Shown one piece after another: positions 1 through 9,248 of a stretch of 64,000 bases of DNA (positions are counted from its first letter, which is position 1; each line of letters starts with the position of its first letter). A program made the position numbers and the translations under genes. The notes under the pieces are model-generated. The model worked only from the letters and a program-made list of their open reading frames with translations, was not told the DNA's origin and made no database searches. Location of the stretch: positions 1,312,042 through 1,376,041 of the forward strand of contig NZ_JARADB010000003.1 of the NCBI RefSeq assembly GCF_028765165.1, written 5' to 3'. Source of the stretch: Paenibacillus sp. MAHUQ-63 (lineage in GTDB: Bacteria; Bacillota; Bacilli; Paenibacillales; NBRC-103111).

Positions 1-65
1 CTTACCAACCGTTTAGATAAACGGAGTGGACTATACGTTTTCATTTACCAGGGAGATGAGTCGAT

Positions 66-410
66 TTGTATAATAATATCATGGAATACTGTCTAAACAA
101 AAAAGGAGCGAACTTAGATTATCCTTTGGGTGCGGGAACTGATCCAGTAGCGATAAAAATTGCAGGTAAAATATTTGCTCTTATTTATGAGAAAAAAGGG
201 TATTTGGTCCTAAAATGCGACCCGGTGGCAGCGGAAAACTTGAGAGAGCAGCATGTAGACGTTCGACCGGGGTATCATATGAACAAACAGCACTGGAATA
301 CCATTAATCTCGAGGGTTCTTTGCCAGTCTCGGATATCTTTGAAATGATCGATCACTCTTACGATTTGGTTGTTAAACGTCTTCCTAAGAGCACCCGGGA
401 GTCTATTTAG
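66..410 (+). CDS. MmcQ/YjbR-family DNA-binding-like protein
   Basis: A 114-residue protein of the MmcQ/YjbR (CyaY-like fold) family. The C-terminal half carries the typical lysine-containing stretch in which a peptide beginning KCDP is followed by RPGYHMNKQHW, then a conserved ending with a SYDLVVKRLPK-like segment. The family is small, widespread and cytoplasmic; it is often annotated as DNA-binding, but its real role is unclear. A TTG start at 66 lies 10 nt after GGGAG (51-55) and fits better than the in-frame ATG at 81, which is 25 nt from that motif. The gene stands alone at the window edge, so any upstream partner is not visible. Confidence 0.75.
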   Translation: MYNNIMEYCLNKKGANLDYPLGAGTDPVAIKIAGKIFALIYEKKGYLVLKCDPVAAENLREQHVDVRPGYHMNKQHWNTINLEGSLPVSDIFEMIDHSYDLVVKRLPKSTRESI

Positions 411-727
411 TTTTACCTAAGTCGCACTTCAAAATGCCCAAGTTAATCACAAAACATTTTTTTGGTTTTAACCAACTACTTTCATCATCTTCCGAAAAAC
501 TTCCATTTTTTTCACCGCTAGTATTTGTGGCCGTAGTCTTCGAGGCAAAATAAAGCTCTCCTTCCTGTAACAGGCTTTGTAGTTTACCTGTTAACTTTAA
601 AGGGGAGCACCAGTCTCGGCGATCTGTAACTATTAAAATATAATTTTTGCATGAAATGACTGAAATACAAACAGTGCTATGTCGGCTCTTCGATCCAAGC
701 ATTTAATCCCATCAATCGGGAAAAAAT
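411..727. other. Intergenic stretch, no supported gene
   Basis: Between the YjbR-like gene and the thioredoxin-like gene. A 99-codon minus-strand frame (403-702) is open here, but it overlaps the end of the preceding gene, has only a weak ribosome site and matches no family I recognise. No clear terminator or operator was seen. Confidence 0.4.
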
Positions 728-1336
728 TCACGAAGGGAAGGTAGTAAACAAATCTTTTAATTCATGAAGTATAACTCCCTGATATTCGTTGCCAGTATGA
801 TAGATCTCGCCGATCTCCCGATATATTTGGTTCAATTTCTCCTTATAATCAGGTTCCTGTTTATTTGGATTGTTCTTTTTAAACCTCTCCATCACGGCCT
901 GAATATAGGCTGGACGCGCTCCCCATCTGCCTAGAACATCACCGGACCCATTCAAGAAAACAGCGATCGGCTGTGCCCGCCCTCCATCCGTGAGAAAGAG
1001 ATCCATAGTTTCCATATGCTCTTCCATAAGCAACACTTCAGTCGAAATGTGACACTGCTCCATCACTCGAAACAGTATTGGGACGTTCCAGATGACGTCC
1101 GGACACCAGTCCGTGCATAGAATCAAACAGTGCAGGTCGGAGCGATTGTTTAATGCAGTATAGAATGCTTTCTTGTCTTCATGCGTCCATGCGAAATTAT
1201 CGTAAACGGAGAAAAACAGATCTTTGGTATTCGGGATATTACTGAGTTCCATCGAACGAATCTGCATGTGATCCATGAACTGTTGAGGTGAAATCCCTTG
1301 ACCGATTTTGTGTGCTAAATTCAATCGTGATTCCAT
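728..1336 (-). CDS. Thioredoxin-like protein with monothiol WCPD motif
   Basis: A thioredoxin-fold protein of about 202 residues from the chosen start (methionine of MESRLNLAHKIG), which follows an AAAAGGGTG ribosome site. The frame stays open to 1495, but the extra N-terminal residues look non-conserved. The core has an LILCTDWCPDVIWNVP segment: the active-site position reads W-C-P-D-V, so the second cysteine of the canonical WCxxC is missing, and another cysteine sits four residues upstream. A cis-Pro-like AQPIAVF segment follows. It was probably a redox or regulatory thioredoxin relative. It is on the same strand as trxA and trxB but 200 bp beyond trxA. Family assignment is fair; substrate is unknown. 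Confidence 0.65.
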   Translation of the reverse strand: MESRLNLAHKIGQGISPQQFMDHMQIRSMELSNIPNTKDLFFSVYDNFAWTHEDKKAFYTALNNRSDLHCLILCTDWCPDVIWNVPILFRVMEQCHISTEVLLMEEHMETMDLFLTDGGRAQPIAVFLNGSGDVLGRWGARPAYIQAVMERFKKNNPNKQEPDYKEKLNQIYREIGEIYHTGNEYQGVILHELKDLFTTFPS

Positions 1337-1692
1337 TCCTTCATGCACCCTTTTCATTATTTTTGGGATATTGCGAACTGAGGATCTCCATAAAATAGTC
1401 TTTCGAAGAATCATTTTCAAAAAAACGAGTCCGATTGAGGCTTGATCCTGAAAGCCTTCAAGTTCTCCTTCAATCTCAGGCATTGCATAATACAAAGTGG
1501 AACATCTTCGACCGAACAGCTATTTATTACCATAATGATTGTATCATACCCACGTTACGATGAAATTCATGCAGTAATTTCACAACATATATTTCAAACG
1601 GGAGCTAATGTCCCTACCGTATATTTTTTTAATTCTGCATGTACACTGCTATTTGAATGGAAATATGGTGTATGGGTGTTGTTTACTGACTC

Positions 1693-2004
1693 TCAGGCCT
1701 GCTCGATAGCGGCCTTCAATCGATCTTTCGGCTGCACGCCGACGAGTTGGTTCACGACTTGCCCGTCTTTGAATATTAACAAGGTAGGGATACTCATGAC
1801 GTTATATTTGGCCGCGGATTCCGGATTGTCATCCACATTGATTTTTACGATTTTGGCTTTATCGCCGATCTCGGCGGATAATTCGTCCAGTACCGGAGCG
1901 ATCATTTTACATGGTCCGCACCAAGGCGCCCAGAAATCGACGAGCACGGTGCCCGCTGCGGTCTCATTTTGGAAAGTAGCATCTGTTATCGGTTGAACTG
2001 ACAT
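1693..2004 (-). CDS. trxA: Thioredoxin
   Basis: A 103-residue thioredoxin, the usual length. It carries the classic WCGPCK active site near residue 30 and the cis-proline segment in MSIPTLLIFKDG. It reduces protein disulfides in the cytoplasm using electrons from thioredoxin reductase, whose gene ends 57 bp upstream on the same strand (2061-2990), so the two are probably co-transcribed as trxB-trxA. The ATG follows a GGGAGG ribosome site at good spacing. Very secure. Confidence 0.95.
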   Translation of the reverse strand: MSVQPITDATFQNETAAGTVLVDFWAPWCGPCKMIAPVLDELSAEIGDKAKIVKINVDDNPESAAKYNVMSIPTLLIFKDGQVVNQLVGVQPKDRLKAAIEQA

Positions 2005-2060
2005 GGCATTTGCCTCCCTTATGAATGGTTGAATGATTGAGATTCAGTTATGTGAAAATA

Positions 2061-2990
2061 TTAAGCGTACTGCTCGGACAAGAACCGTTCCGCATCCAAC
2101 GCGGCCATACAACCGCTGCCAGCCGACGTAATGGCTTGGCGGTAAATGCGGTCCTGCACGTCGCCGCAGGCGAACACGCCAGGGATAGCGGTTTGGGATG
2201 TGCCTGGAATGACTTGCAGGTAACCGAGCTCATCGGTTGGCAGCTGCCCGCCCAAGAAGCCTGTATTCGGCGTGTGGCCGATCGCCAGGAAAATTCCGTC
2301 GGCTTCCAGCAGCTCCTCTTCGCCCGTTTCGTTGCTGCGCACTTTCAGTCCGCTGACGCCCATCGGCCCCGCCGTTACTTCGAGCGGTGTCCGGTTCAGG
2401 CTCCAGGCAACCTTCTCGTTGCCGCGCGCGTGATCCTGCATGATCTTCGAAGCCTTCAGTTCATTGCGGCGATGCACGACGCGAACCTCGGACGCGAACC
2501 GGGTCAGGAATTGCGCCTCCTCCATCGCGGTATCTCCGCCGCCAATCACGATGATTTTCTTATTGCGGAAGAAGAAGCCGTCGCAGGTTGCACAGGTGCT
2601 CACACCTCTGCCGATATTCTCGGTCTCGCCGGGGATACCCAGCTTCTTGGCCGATGCGCCTGTCGAAATAATAAGCGAGTCAGCTGTCAATTGACCGCCG
2701 TCCTCTAAGAACAGCGTGAACGGACGCTTGGACAAGTCCACTGCCGTCACCCGTCCTGACTGAATCGTAGCGCCGAAGCGCAGCGCCTGCTTGCGCATGT
2801 TATCCATCAGCTCAGGACCCATAATTCCGTCCGGGAACCCCGGGAAGTTATCGACCTCGGTTGTTGTCGTCAATTGGCCGCCGGGTTGAATTCCTTCAAT
2901 AATAAGTGGAACAACACTCGCTCTTGCCAGATAGATCGCCGCGGTTAGACCCGCCGGACCCGTACCGATAATAATCGTTTTATAATGCAT
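2061..2990 (-). CDS. trxB: Thioredoxin-disulfide reductase
   Basis: A 309-residue flavoprotein that passes electrons from NADPH to thioredoxin. The N-terminal FAD-binding motif GTGPAGL, the redox-active CATC pair around residues 135-138, the NADPH-binding IGGGDTAMEEA segment and the C-terminal GVFACGD FAD motif are all present. The frame is open 22 codons further up, but the methionine at 2990 (MHYKTIIIG) has an AGAGGAGG site just before it and matches the family start. The gene precedes trxA on the same strand. Confidence 0.95.
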   Translation of the reverse strand: MHYKTIIIGTGPAGLTAAIYLARASVVPLIIEGIQPGGQLTTTTEVDNFPGFPDGIMGPELMDNMRKQALRFGATIQSGRVTAVDLSKRPFTLFLEDGGQLTADSLIISTGASAKKLGIPGETENIGRGVSTCATCDGFFFRNKKIIVIGGGDTAMEEAQFLTRFASEVRVVHRRNELKASKIMQDHARGNEKVAWSLNRTPLEVTAGPMGVSGLKVRSNETGEEELLEADGIFLAIGHTPNTGFLGGQLPTDELGYLQVIPGTSQTAIPGVFACGDVQDRIYRQAITSAGSGCMAALDAERFLSEQYA

Positions 2991-3372
2991 AAGAAGGCCT
3001 CCTCTTGCGTTTTTAATACAACTTTCGTTCATTCCTATTATTAAATTACCACTCAATTCTCTGATTATCTGTAAAACAGATTACAATCGGCAAATACAAT
3101 AGCGGTTATCCTCGAATTTTACTCGTCTAAGCATTTCATACGAACGGAATTCGACGTAAGGAGGGCCTCCTAGCGAAACTTTCCCCTCCCTCGACCCGAC
3201 TTTCATCGGTTAAAAGATGCATGCCTCGTGAAATGAGAAAAAGAGCCTCGGTGGCCCATCATTCGAATCATTCTCAAAGGATGATCAACCACCTTGTCCC
3301 GTTTTTGAGTAATTACTTAACAACCTGGGTGTACTATTATTCATTCGTTTAAGGCTTCTATCAGCTGTATGA
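2991..3372. other. Intergenic stretch between trxB and the ger operon
   Basis: No gene was seen. It holds the presumed trxB promoter and a short perfect palindrome, AGGAGGGCCTCCT at 3159-3171, of unknown meaning. No clear intrinsic terminator for the ger operon was identified here. Confidence 0.4.
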
Positions 3373-4470
3373 TTACCCCTTATTCCATTTTTTCCTTACT
3401 TGTGTTGCAACGAACATAATCGGGATATATCCATAAATAAAATAAAGTCCGACGTCAGCATAAAACTTGGACATCCATCTAAATATACTGCGATCCTGCA
3501 AAAAATACTCTAGTATCAGAATTCCGAGCAGAAAAATAAGCAAGCTCGCACGCGGTTTGATCTGAAAAATGTTTTTCATTCCGCGGCATGCACTCCACAA
3601 GCTTAAAGATATACCAGACAAATTTTTAAGCAACCACAATGAAATCGCTAGATATTCTATTCTCTGGAACACTGGTCCTTCAACTATCTTGAGCATATTA
3701 AGCGTAGGCCAAGTGATTTCGCGCAGCTGCCCTTCACTGAAATACATAAACGTTATGATTATTACCATCAAATACAATAATGTAACAAAAAATATCATCA
3801 AATGTGCCCACTTTTGAGATTTTTCTGGTGATTTAATGAATGGGTAAAAGAGTAGAAGAGCTTCAAATCCCAAGAATTGATATAGCATACTTTTAGAAGA
3901 GAGTAATATATCGGTTATTGAATGGTTAAAAAGAGGCATCAAGTTTAACGGATGTGTATACGGCAAAACTGACATATTCTCTGGAATAATAAAAATAAGT
4001 GCCATTAGGAATCCCAAAAAACTTAGTCCTGTAACGCTCCGAAACCCGCCTGATACGGTATAGTATATAAACGATACCAAAAGGGTGCTTATGGGTAAAA
4101 TTTTCATTGATGGAAACATCCAGACTTGTATAACTTCAATATAGGCTTTGAATTCAATATAAGCCCCGAAAAAAAAATAAAGAACGATTGCGAAATTGAT
4201 TATGTTTCCTGCAATTTTCCCGAAACATGTTTTGTTGATTGCAGTTACATCTAGACCTTCTTGATTAGAACTTAAAATTTTATAAATCATCCATAAGATT
4301 AAATGAATGCTAATCCCCACTAAAACAACAGAGATATAAGCATTATATCCGGCATGTTCGGCCACTTCACGTTGGAAATTCAGAACTCCGACCCCGACCA
4401 TACTGACATACATTAGAGGAACAATTAAGAAGGGAGATATTAGGTATTTTTCGTCAACAGCATTTTTCAT
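3373..4470 (-). CDS. Spore germination receptor B subunit (GerB/GerKB-type permease)
   Basis: A 365-residue integral membrane protein of the GerAB/GerKB family (APC-superfamily fold), with about ten hydrophobic segments. These proteins sit in the inner spore membrane, bind the germinant and, with the A and C subunits, start germination. The N-terminal ISPFLIVPLMYVSMVGVGVLNF region is typical. It is the last gene of an A-C-B operon, 39 bp after the GerC lipoprotein gene; the ATG follows GAGGTG at 8 nt. Length is normal. The germinant cannot be told from sequence. Confidence 0.9.
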   Translation of the reverse strand: MKNAVDEKYLISPFLIVPLMYVSMVGVGVLNFQREVAEHAGYNAYISVVLVGISIHLILWMIYKILSSNQEGLDVTAINKTCFGKIAGNIINFAIVLYFFFGAYIEFKAYIEVIQVWMFPSMKILPISTLLVSFIYYTVSGGFRSVTGLSFLGFLMALIFIIPENMSVLPYTHPLNLMPLFNHSITDILLSSKSMLYQFLGFEALLLFYPFIKSPEKSQKWAHLMIFFVTLLYLMVIIITFMYFSEGQLREITWPTLNMLKIVEGPVFQRIEYLAISLWLLKNLSGISLSLWSACRGMKNIFQIKPRASLLIFLLGILILEYFLQDRSIFRWMSKFYADVGLYFIYGYIPIMFVATQVRKKWNKG

Positions 4471-4509
4471 TTACGAAACACCTCACTAAACTGAATTTCC
4501 AGACATCGT

Positions 4510-5598
4510 TCAAGCATTACCAGTATTAGCAATTTTAACTTGAACACTTACAGTTGTTTTTATTACTTGATAAATTTTTTCAAAATCTTGGGCACTCCAA
4601 TTCATAGACCGACTTCTTACCAAGTCGCCAAAGCCGACTGGATCAACCTTATTTTCTTTCAATAGTGAAAGGAATTTTTCAATTTCTGTTTTTAAATAAG
4701 AACCCATCGTTTTTTCAAGCTGTGTAAGCTGCTCTTCTGATCTCAAATCCACCCAATCCGGGACATTCTGAAGTTCCGTCACCAATTTCAACCTAATTGA
4801 AATAGAAGGGATTGGATTAACATTGTTCACAATATAGTTTACATTTGAATGCATGCTTCTCAATAAAATAAAATCTTCACTCTGTTTGTCTGATGTTTTT
4901 CCTGCAACTGGAACCTTGTAGTCCCCGTTCTTCGAGTTCTGAATAAGCATTTTTAATAAGAAAGCGTCCTTCATGCTGATTTCAGTTATCTTTTGATCAC
5001 TTCTAAATAAAGCCAGGCCATCGATTATTACTTCTCCGTGATCTATTTTAAAATACGGTAAAAACATGTCTCGTCCTTCACCATAATAATTAAACAAGGA
5101 TACATGAAGGTTCATCATCGGTAAATTTCCGTTTCTCATGTTTTGCTCAATCATATCCGATAAAAAAAACGGTTCATGGGTTTTTTTGATGATTTCCAAC
5201 AGTTCCGAAGCATCCCGATCCACGACTCCAAGCTGAAGCCGCGATGAAATTTTAGGATCGCGAAGAAAATGATGGATTTCAGCCCCAATCCCTTTTTCTG
5301 CACTCGTTTTTCCGAATAACATCATCCTTAGCTGTCCCCTTTCAAGGGGATCATTTGTCCGCGTATTTAGTCGTGGCAGAGCGCCAATATTAGAGTTGGA
5401 TTCCGTATGTAAAACGTCTAGTTCTGTTTTTCCCTGTTCTTTAAAGTGAGAAATTAGAGCAGCGCTTTTTTTGCCATTCGCAACGGTATCAAAGCTAATT
5501 GCATGGACAAGACAAATCTGATTCACAATTTTTTGATCGGAACATGCCGATAAAACTGCACACAAAATAATAATTGGAAAAATTTTTCTCCTATCCAT
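4510..5598 (-). CDS. Spore germination lipoprotein, Ger(x)C family
   Basis: A 362-residue lipoprotein. The first 19 residues are a lipoprotein signal ending in LSAC, so it should be lipidated at Cys19 and anchored to the outer face of the inner spore membrane. The rest fits the GerAC/GerKC family, including the SFDT segment near the N terminus and a C-terminal domain with KENKVDPVGFGD. It forms the C subunit of the receptor with its neighbours. The ATG has a GAGGG site. Order A-C-B is common for ger operons outside the B. subtilis gerA type. Confidence 0.9.
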   Translation of the reverse strand: MDRRKIFPIIILCAVLSACSDQKIVNQICLVHAISFDTVANGKKSAALISHFKEQGKTELDVLHTESNSNIGALPRLNTRTNDPLERGQLRMMLFGKTSAEKGIGAEIHHFLRDPKISSRLQLGVVDRDASELLEIIKKTHEPFFLSDMIEQNMRNGNLPMMNLHVSLFNYYGEGRDMFLPYFKIDHGEVIIDGLALFRSDQKITEISMKDAFLLKMLIQNSKNGDYKVPVAGKTSDKQSEDFILLRSMHSNVNYIVNNVNPIPSISIRLKLVTELQNVPDWVDLRSEEQLTQLEKTMGSYLKTEIEKFLSLLKENKVDPVGFGDLVRSRSMNWSAQDFEKIYQVIKTTVSVQVKIANTGNA

Positions 5599-5618
5599 AA
5601 TGGCCCTCTTTCCATAAT

Positions 5619-7118
5619 TTATTCTTCATCTAAGACATTTTTCCGTTTAACTGGTTTAGGCAAATACTTAACTGAAGATTTTGGTCTTAAATGTTGAGGT
5701 CTTTTATTCAGAATTTGAAAAGATGAACGTATAAAACTGTCTTTAAAAGACATAATCCTGAAAGGAAAAATCGGAACAGCGTAAGGAGAGCCTAGTGATT
5801 TCAAACGAATAATATGGACGAACAAAATACCGATCCCGATAAATATGCCAATTCCCCCCCATATCGCTGACAGAATGATGATAGGAAAGCGTAAAAATCG
5901 TATCGCATTTGACATCTTATATATCGGTGTCGTAAATGAGGCTAAAGCCGATAGCGCGACAACAATTAATAAAATATTACTTGTTAAAGCTGCTTGGACC
6001 GCGGCTTGACCGATAACAATTCCTCCGACAATACCTAAGGTTTGGCCAATTTTTGTAGGTAATCTGGCCCCTGCTTCCCGAAGAAATTCAATGGTTATTT
6101 CTAAAAAAAGCACTTCAAAGAAGGGCGGAAATGGAACGTTTTGTCTGGAAAAAATAAGGGGGCTAAGCAAATCTTTTGGAATGACTTCATAATGGAATGT
6201 GGTTATCGCAACATACATTGACGTGGCAAACAACGAAAAAATAACACCTAAGATTCGAATCAATCGAAAAAAAGAACCTAATATCCATGGCAAATAATAA
6301 TCTTCCGCGGAAATAAAAAAATCAAACAATGTAGAGGGTCCCGTCAGAATATAAGGTGATCCGTCGCTAATGACCGCGACTTGCCCGCTAATAAGTGAAT
6401 ACACCGCTCGGTCCCTGCGTTCCGTGGATACAAACAATGGAAATGGTGTCAAAGAATTATCTGACATCATTTGGTCCAGTAAGGACGAATCAAACACGAA
6501 ATCGTAATCAATATCAGTAAGCCTTTGCTCAACAGTTTGAATATACTGTTCATTTGTCAACCCATCGATATAAATGATTGCGACTTTTGTTTTTGAAGTT
6601 GTTCCAAGGATAATTTCTTTTATAATCAAGTTTGGGATATTGATTTCTGCTCTTAGCAAACCGATGTTTGTATCCAGGTCCTCTACGAAACCGACTTTAG
6701 GGCCGACGACGCTAAACTCGTTTTCCGTATCATTGTTTTCTCGCATTCCATGATTGTCGGCTAAATTAACCAATGCACACTTTTGATCATTTTCATGAAG
6801 TTGAACGATCGCATAACCTTTCAGCAATTTGGATTGAATATTTGTTAACTCGTCGGTAATCTCTACATCATTAATGGGGATCCAAGCCTTTATATCCTCG
6901 ATTTCCTTGATTTCGGAATCCAAAGCGCGATTTTGCATCACAAGAATCAAATGTTGCTGCATCCATTTCGTATCGATTAGGGTAGTAAAATAAAAAATAC
7001 TCACTTCTTGTTTACCAAGTAAAATAACTGTTTTCTTAAAGTCACTCGATTTTCCGGATAATTTTAATAATTGATCGAGGTTTTTAAACTCTGTATTCAT
7101 TGAAAATAAATCCTTCAT
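5619..7118 (-). CDS. Spore germination receptor A subunit (GerA family)
   Basis: A 499-residue GerA-family protein: a soluble N-terminal half followed by a membrane half with several helices (from about residue 280), including the conserved FPPFFEVLFLEITIEFLREA and GQTLGIVGG segments. It is the A subunit of a germinant receptor in the inner spore membrane. The start chosen is ATG 7118, after GGGAG; a TTG two codons upstream is also possible. It heads the operon and is followed by the C and B subunit genes on the same strand. A sigma-G-like promoter lies just upstream. Confidence 0.92.
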   Translation of the reverse strand: MKDLFSMNTEFKNLDQLLKLSGKSSDFKKTVILLGKQEVSIFYFTTLIDTKWMQQHLILVMQNRALDSEIKEIEDIKAWIPINDVEITDELTNIQSKLLKGYAIVQLHENDQKCALVNLADNHGMRENNDTENEFSVVGPKVGFVEDLDTNIGLLRAEINIPNLIIKEIILGTTSKTKVAIIYIDGLTNEQYIQTVEQRLTDIDYDFVFDSSLLDQMMSDNSLTPFPLFVSTERRDRAVYSLISGQVAVISDGSPYILTGPSTLFDFFISAEDYYLPWILGSFFRLIRILGVIFSLFATSMYVAITTFHYEVIPKDLLSPLIFSRQNVPFPPFFEVLFLEITIEFLREAGARLPTKIGQTLGIVGGIVIGQAAVQAALTSNILLIVVALSALASFTTPIYKMSNAIRFLRFPIIILSAIWGGIGIFIGIGILFVHIIRLKSLGSPYAVPIFPFRIMSFKDSFIRSSFQILNKRPQHLRPKSSVKYLPKPVKRKNVLDEE

Positions 7119-7155
7119 GGCCAAAATCTCCCAATGCTCATTATTTTTCGTGTTA

Positions 7156-7183
7156 TATTATGGAAAGAACGCCTTTACTATAC
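7156..7183 (-). promoter_or_regulatory. Sigma-G-like promoter of the ger operon
   Basis: Reading on the minus strand, GTATA (7183-7179) and CATAATA (7162-7156) are separated by 16 bp and lie about 38 bp before the gerA start. The boxes match the forespore sigma-G consensus (GHATR and CATWHTA); the spacer is one base shorter than usual. Germination receptor operons are normally transcribed by sigma-G, so the match is biologically sensible. Confidence 0.5.
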
Positions 7184-7317
7184 ATGAGGGAATAACAACA
7201 TAAGGATAACCGAGAATTCAGGCAGGCTTCTACAGCTTCAAAAGGTTTAGAGGGAGTAAACCTGGTGCTCTCGGATGGGTTTCGCCTAAGAAATTTTCCT
7301 AAAGGGCATCAATAATC

Positions 7318-7366
7318 AAAAAGCGCAAGTTCTGAGGTGAATTTCCCTTTTGAACTTACGCTTTTC
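7318..7366 (-). terminator. Rho-independent terminator after the MFS gene
   Basis: The arms AAAAGCGCAAGTTC and GAACTTACGCTTTT form a long stem with one mismatch, around an A/T-rich loop. T runs lie on both sides, so it may stop transcription in either direction. It lies about 90 bp beyond the MFS stop codon. Confidence 0.65.
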
Positions 7367-7455
7367 TTCGTGACTCGTAGAATAAACAACCTCATTCTTA
7401 ATGTTCAAATGAGAAGTAGGTAATCAGAACGGAGATTATCCCCCGCGCTCATCCG

Positions 7456-8697
7456 TCAGGATTGCAAGGCCTGCGAACTCATCTTGGATGGAAGACCTTC
7501 CGCATGAGTATGCGATCCGTTTCTAGCGGAATAGAACCGCGCAAACCTTACGGAATAACCCAACATATAGATCACCACCAGGGAAGCGAGAACATTCAGG
7601 ATAATCAGAGACACGTACAAGCCAAATAAGTAGCTCAGTAGACCAACGCCCACGATTGGAACAATAAACCCGATGTAACCCGCAAAGTAGAAAGTCGATA
7701 TCACCTTCGCCCGCTCCGATGCATTCGGAAGCTCGCCGGCCAGTCGCAGACTGATCTGGAACGTCCAACCACTGCCCAGCGCCTGAACCATCACCCCGAT
7801 CCACATTAGTCTTATGCTTTCCGACGTCCCTGATAGAACGACAAGCCAGGCTCCGCAAGCCAATAAAGCGATACCGATACGGAGGCGTACAACCGGTTGT
7901 TTGAACCAAGGCAGCATTTGCATCATCGTACCACCTCCCATTAGTAACAGAATCAGTAGACCAGACACGGCAAGGTTGGAAGTATGAATCACGTTTTTTA
8001 CAAACGAAGGAATCAATGAGAGAACGGTTCCGTTCAAGGTAAATAGCGTGAAAAAGGGCAGCGCACTAAAAGACCAGAAGTGAGGCTTAATGTCGGTAGG
8101 CACCACAAGTGAGATCGATGCCGGCACCGTTCGACTGTGTTCCTTCCGCGCTTGAAAATCCTTGTCCTGCAGCGTTTCCAAGCCAACCCAACCGCTCAGT
8201 AACAGAAGGGTCAAAACCCAAAACGGCGTACGCAGGGGCATCAGATGCAGATACTGGATGATTAAACCTGCCAAAGCAGGACCTAGACCGAAACCAACTG
8301 AAACGGCCATACCCGATAACAGAATCGCTTTGCCTGCTTCCTCTTTAGACGATTGCTTTAGCAAAAACGCGACTGCGGTGCCCGTAAAGCTGCCGTAAGC
8401 AACTCCTTCCAGCATTCTCGCCACGTAAACGAGCCAGGCCTGCTGGCTTGCCATAAAGAGAAGAGTGGCCAGGATCGACAACAGGATGCTGATACGAAGA
8501 ACCCGTTTCAGCCCCCAACCGCTACCTCTAGAGCCGACAATGAGCAAAGAGGGCAGAAGAAAGACCGCATATACGGCGAATAAAATGGAGATTTGAAGAC
8601 TGCTTAATTGGTACTGCTCCTGATACAACGGAAATAAAGGCGAAGTAAAGGAAGTTCCGGTAGACATCATGAGAATGACCCATAACATTTTTTTCAT
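7456..8697 (-). CDS. MFS transporter
   Basis: A 413-residue major facilitator superfamily protein with about 12 membrane helices in two halves. The loop after helix 2 contains SRGSGWGLKRVLRIS, a degenerate form of the MFS motif A, and helix 5 has a GLGPALAGLIIQ stretch like motif C of drug:H+ antiporters. It probably exports a small toxic molecule from the cytoplasm. AAAGGAGGTCG precedes the ATG. A short chimeric gene lies 53 bp upstream on the same strand, behind a promoter carrying a Crp/Fnr-like site, so expression is probably under that regulator. The substrate cannot be inferred. Confidence 0.85.
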   Translation of the reverse strand: MKKMLWVILMMSTGTSFTSPLFPLYQEQYQLSSLQISILFAVYAVFLLPSLLIVGSRGSGWGLKRVLRISILLSILATLLFMASQQAWLVYVARMLEGVAYGSFTGTAVAFLLKQSSKEEAGKAILLSGMAVSVGFGLGPALAGLIIQYLHLMPLRTPFWVLTLLLLSGWVGLETLQDKDFQARKEHSRTVPASISLVVPTDIKPHFWSFSALPFFTLFTLNGTVLSLIPSFVKNVIHTSNLAVSGLLILLLMGGGTMMQMLPWFKQPVVRLRIGIALLACGAWLVVLSGTSESIRLMWIGVMVQALGSGWTFQISLRLAGELPNASERAKVISTFYFAGYIGFIVPIVGVGLLSYLFGLYVSLIILNVLASLVVIYMLGYSVRFARFYSARNGSHTHAEGLPSKMSSQALQS

Positions 8698-8736
8698 TTA
8701 GAACGACCTCCTTTTTTTGAATTTTTCAATGCGCGG

Positions 8737-8758
8737 TTGGTTGAGTAAAATCAACCAA
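8737..8758. promoter_or_regulatory. Perfect inverted repeat between the chimeric ORF and MFS gene
   Basis: TTGGTTGA and TCAACCAA, perfect 8-bp arms around a 6-bp spacer, overlapping the stop codon of the 76-codon gene. It can form an RNA hairpin but has no strong T run in the direction of the MFS gene, so it may be an attenuator, an mRNA-stability element or an operator. Confidence 0.4.
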
Positions 8759-8981
8759 TCCACAGCTCTTTATCTTCATCAAATCTGAAATTCAACGTTT
8801 GAGCTTTTAATTGCAGATCGTGTGAATCACCGACTTCATACCCTTTGTACTCAAGGTAGTCACGCATCTGCTCATTGGTATAATGAATTTGACCGATCCT
8901 GATCTGTGCTTCAATCGGTGAATTGGCCTTAAACTGCACAGTGGCCGCTTCCAACTGTTCGGATAAATTTGGGTTACTCAT
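8751..8981 (-). CDS. Chimeric 76-residue protein: peroxiredoxin N terminus plus unknown tail
   Basis: The first 31 residues (MSNPNLSEQLEAATVQFKAN and on to KIGQ-like RIGQ) nearly match the N terminus of the peroxiredoxin encoded at 12054-12704. After that the sequence switches to an unrelated 45-residue tail (HYTNEQMRDYLEYKGYEVGD and on) that I do not recognise. The thioredoxin fold and catalytic cysteines are absent, so it cannot be a peroxidase. The ribosome site and upstream promoter are also copies of those before the peroxiredoxin. It looks like a truncated, fused duplicate that may still be translated as a leader to the MFS gene. Confidence 0.5.
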   Translation of the reverse strand: MSNPNLSEQLEAATVQFKANSPIEAQIRIGQIHYTNEQMRDYLEYKGYEVGDSHDLQLKAQTLNFRFDEDKELWIG

Positions 8982-9015
8982 TGTTCTGATACCTCCAATA
9001 TCGAATGATAGCTTG

Positions 9016-9058
9016 ATTGTAATTCTAAAAAAATCCTAGTTATGTAATGCAATTTACA
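9016..9058 (-). promoter_or_regulatory. Promoter with Crp/Fnr-type site for the chimeric ORF-MFS unit
   Basis: On the plus strand 9043-9058 reads TGTAATGCAATTTACA, a perfect TGTAA-N6-TTACA palindrome. On the minus strand a TACAAT -10 box follows at 9021-9016. The palindrome centre is about 41 bp before the expected start of transcription, the class II activator position of the Crp/Fnr family. The regulator is probably the protein encoded at 9419. Confidence 0.65.
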
Positions 9059-9100
9059 GTTCTTCATTTTATTTTTGAAATCGAGAAAAGAGCAGAATAA

Positions 9101-9142
9101 TGTAAAGTAAATTACAGAAAGCTATTCGGTTGTCATGTTAAT
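9101..9142 (+). promoter_or_regulatory. Divergent promoter with Crp/Fnr-type site
   Basis: TGTAAAGTAAATTACA at 9101-9116 is a perfect TGTAA-N6-TTACA palindrome, followed 20 bp later by GTTAAT (9137-9142) as a plausible -10. This copies the arrangement upstream of the fusion gene at 12957. It now points at a decayed reductase start and then at the Crp/Fnr gene, which may therefore be autoregulated. Confidence 0.6.
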
Positions 9143-9248
9143 CTACAAAAACCAAGAAGCCTGCCATGGACAGTAAGCTATCAATTAGCTGCCAATTGGG
9201 AGAATATTCTCTTATTCAAAAGAAATAAAACGTGAAAGGAGAATACGA

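Noticed and set aside
403..702. 99-codon minus-strand frame
   Set aside because: Overlaps the end of the YjbR-like gene, weak ribosome site, no recognisable motif.
2037..2708. 223-codon plus-strand frame opposite trxB
   Set aside because: Antisense shadow of a strongly supported gene; no ribosome site or family.
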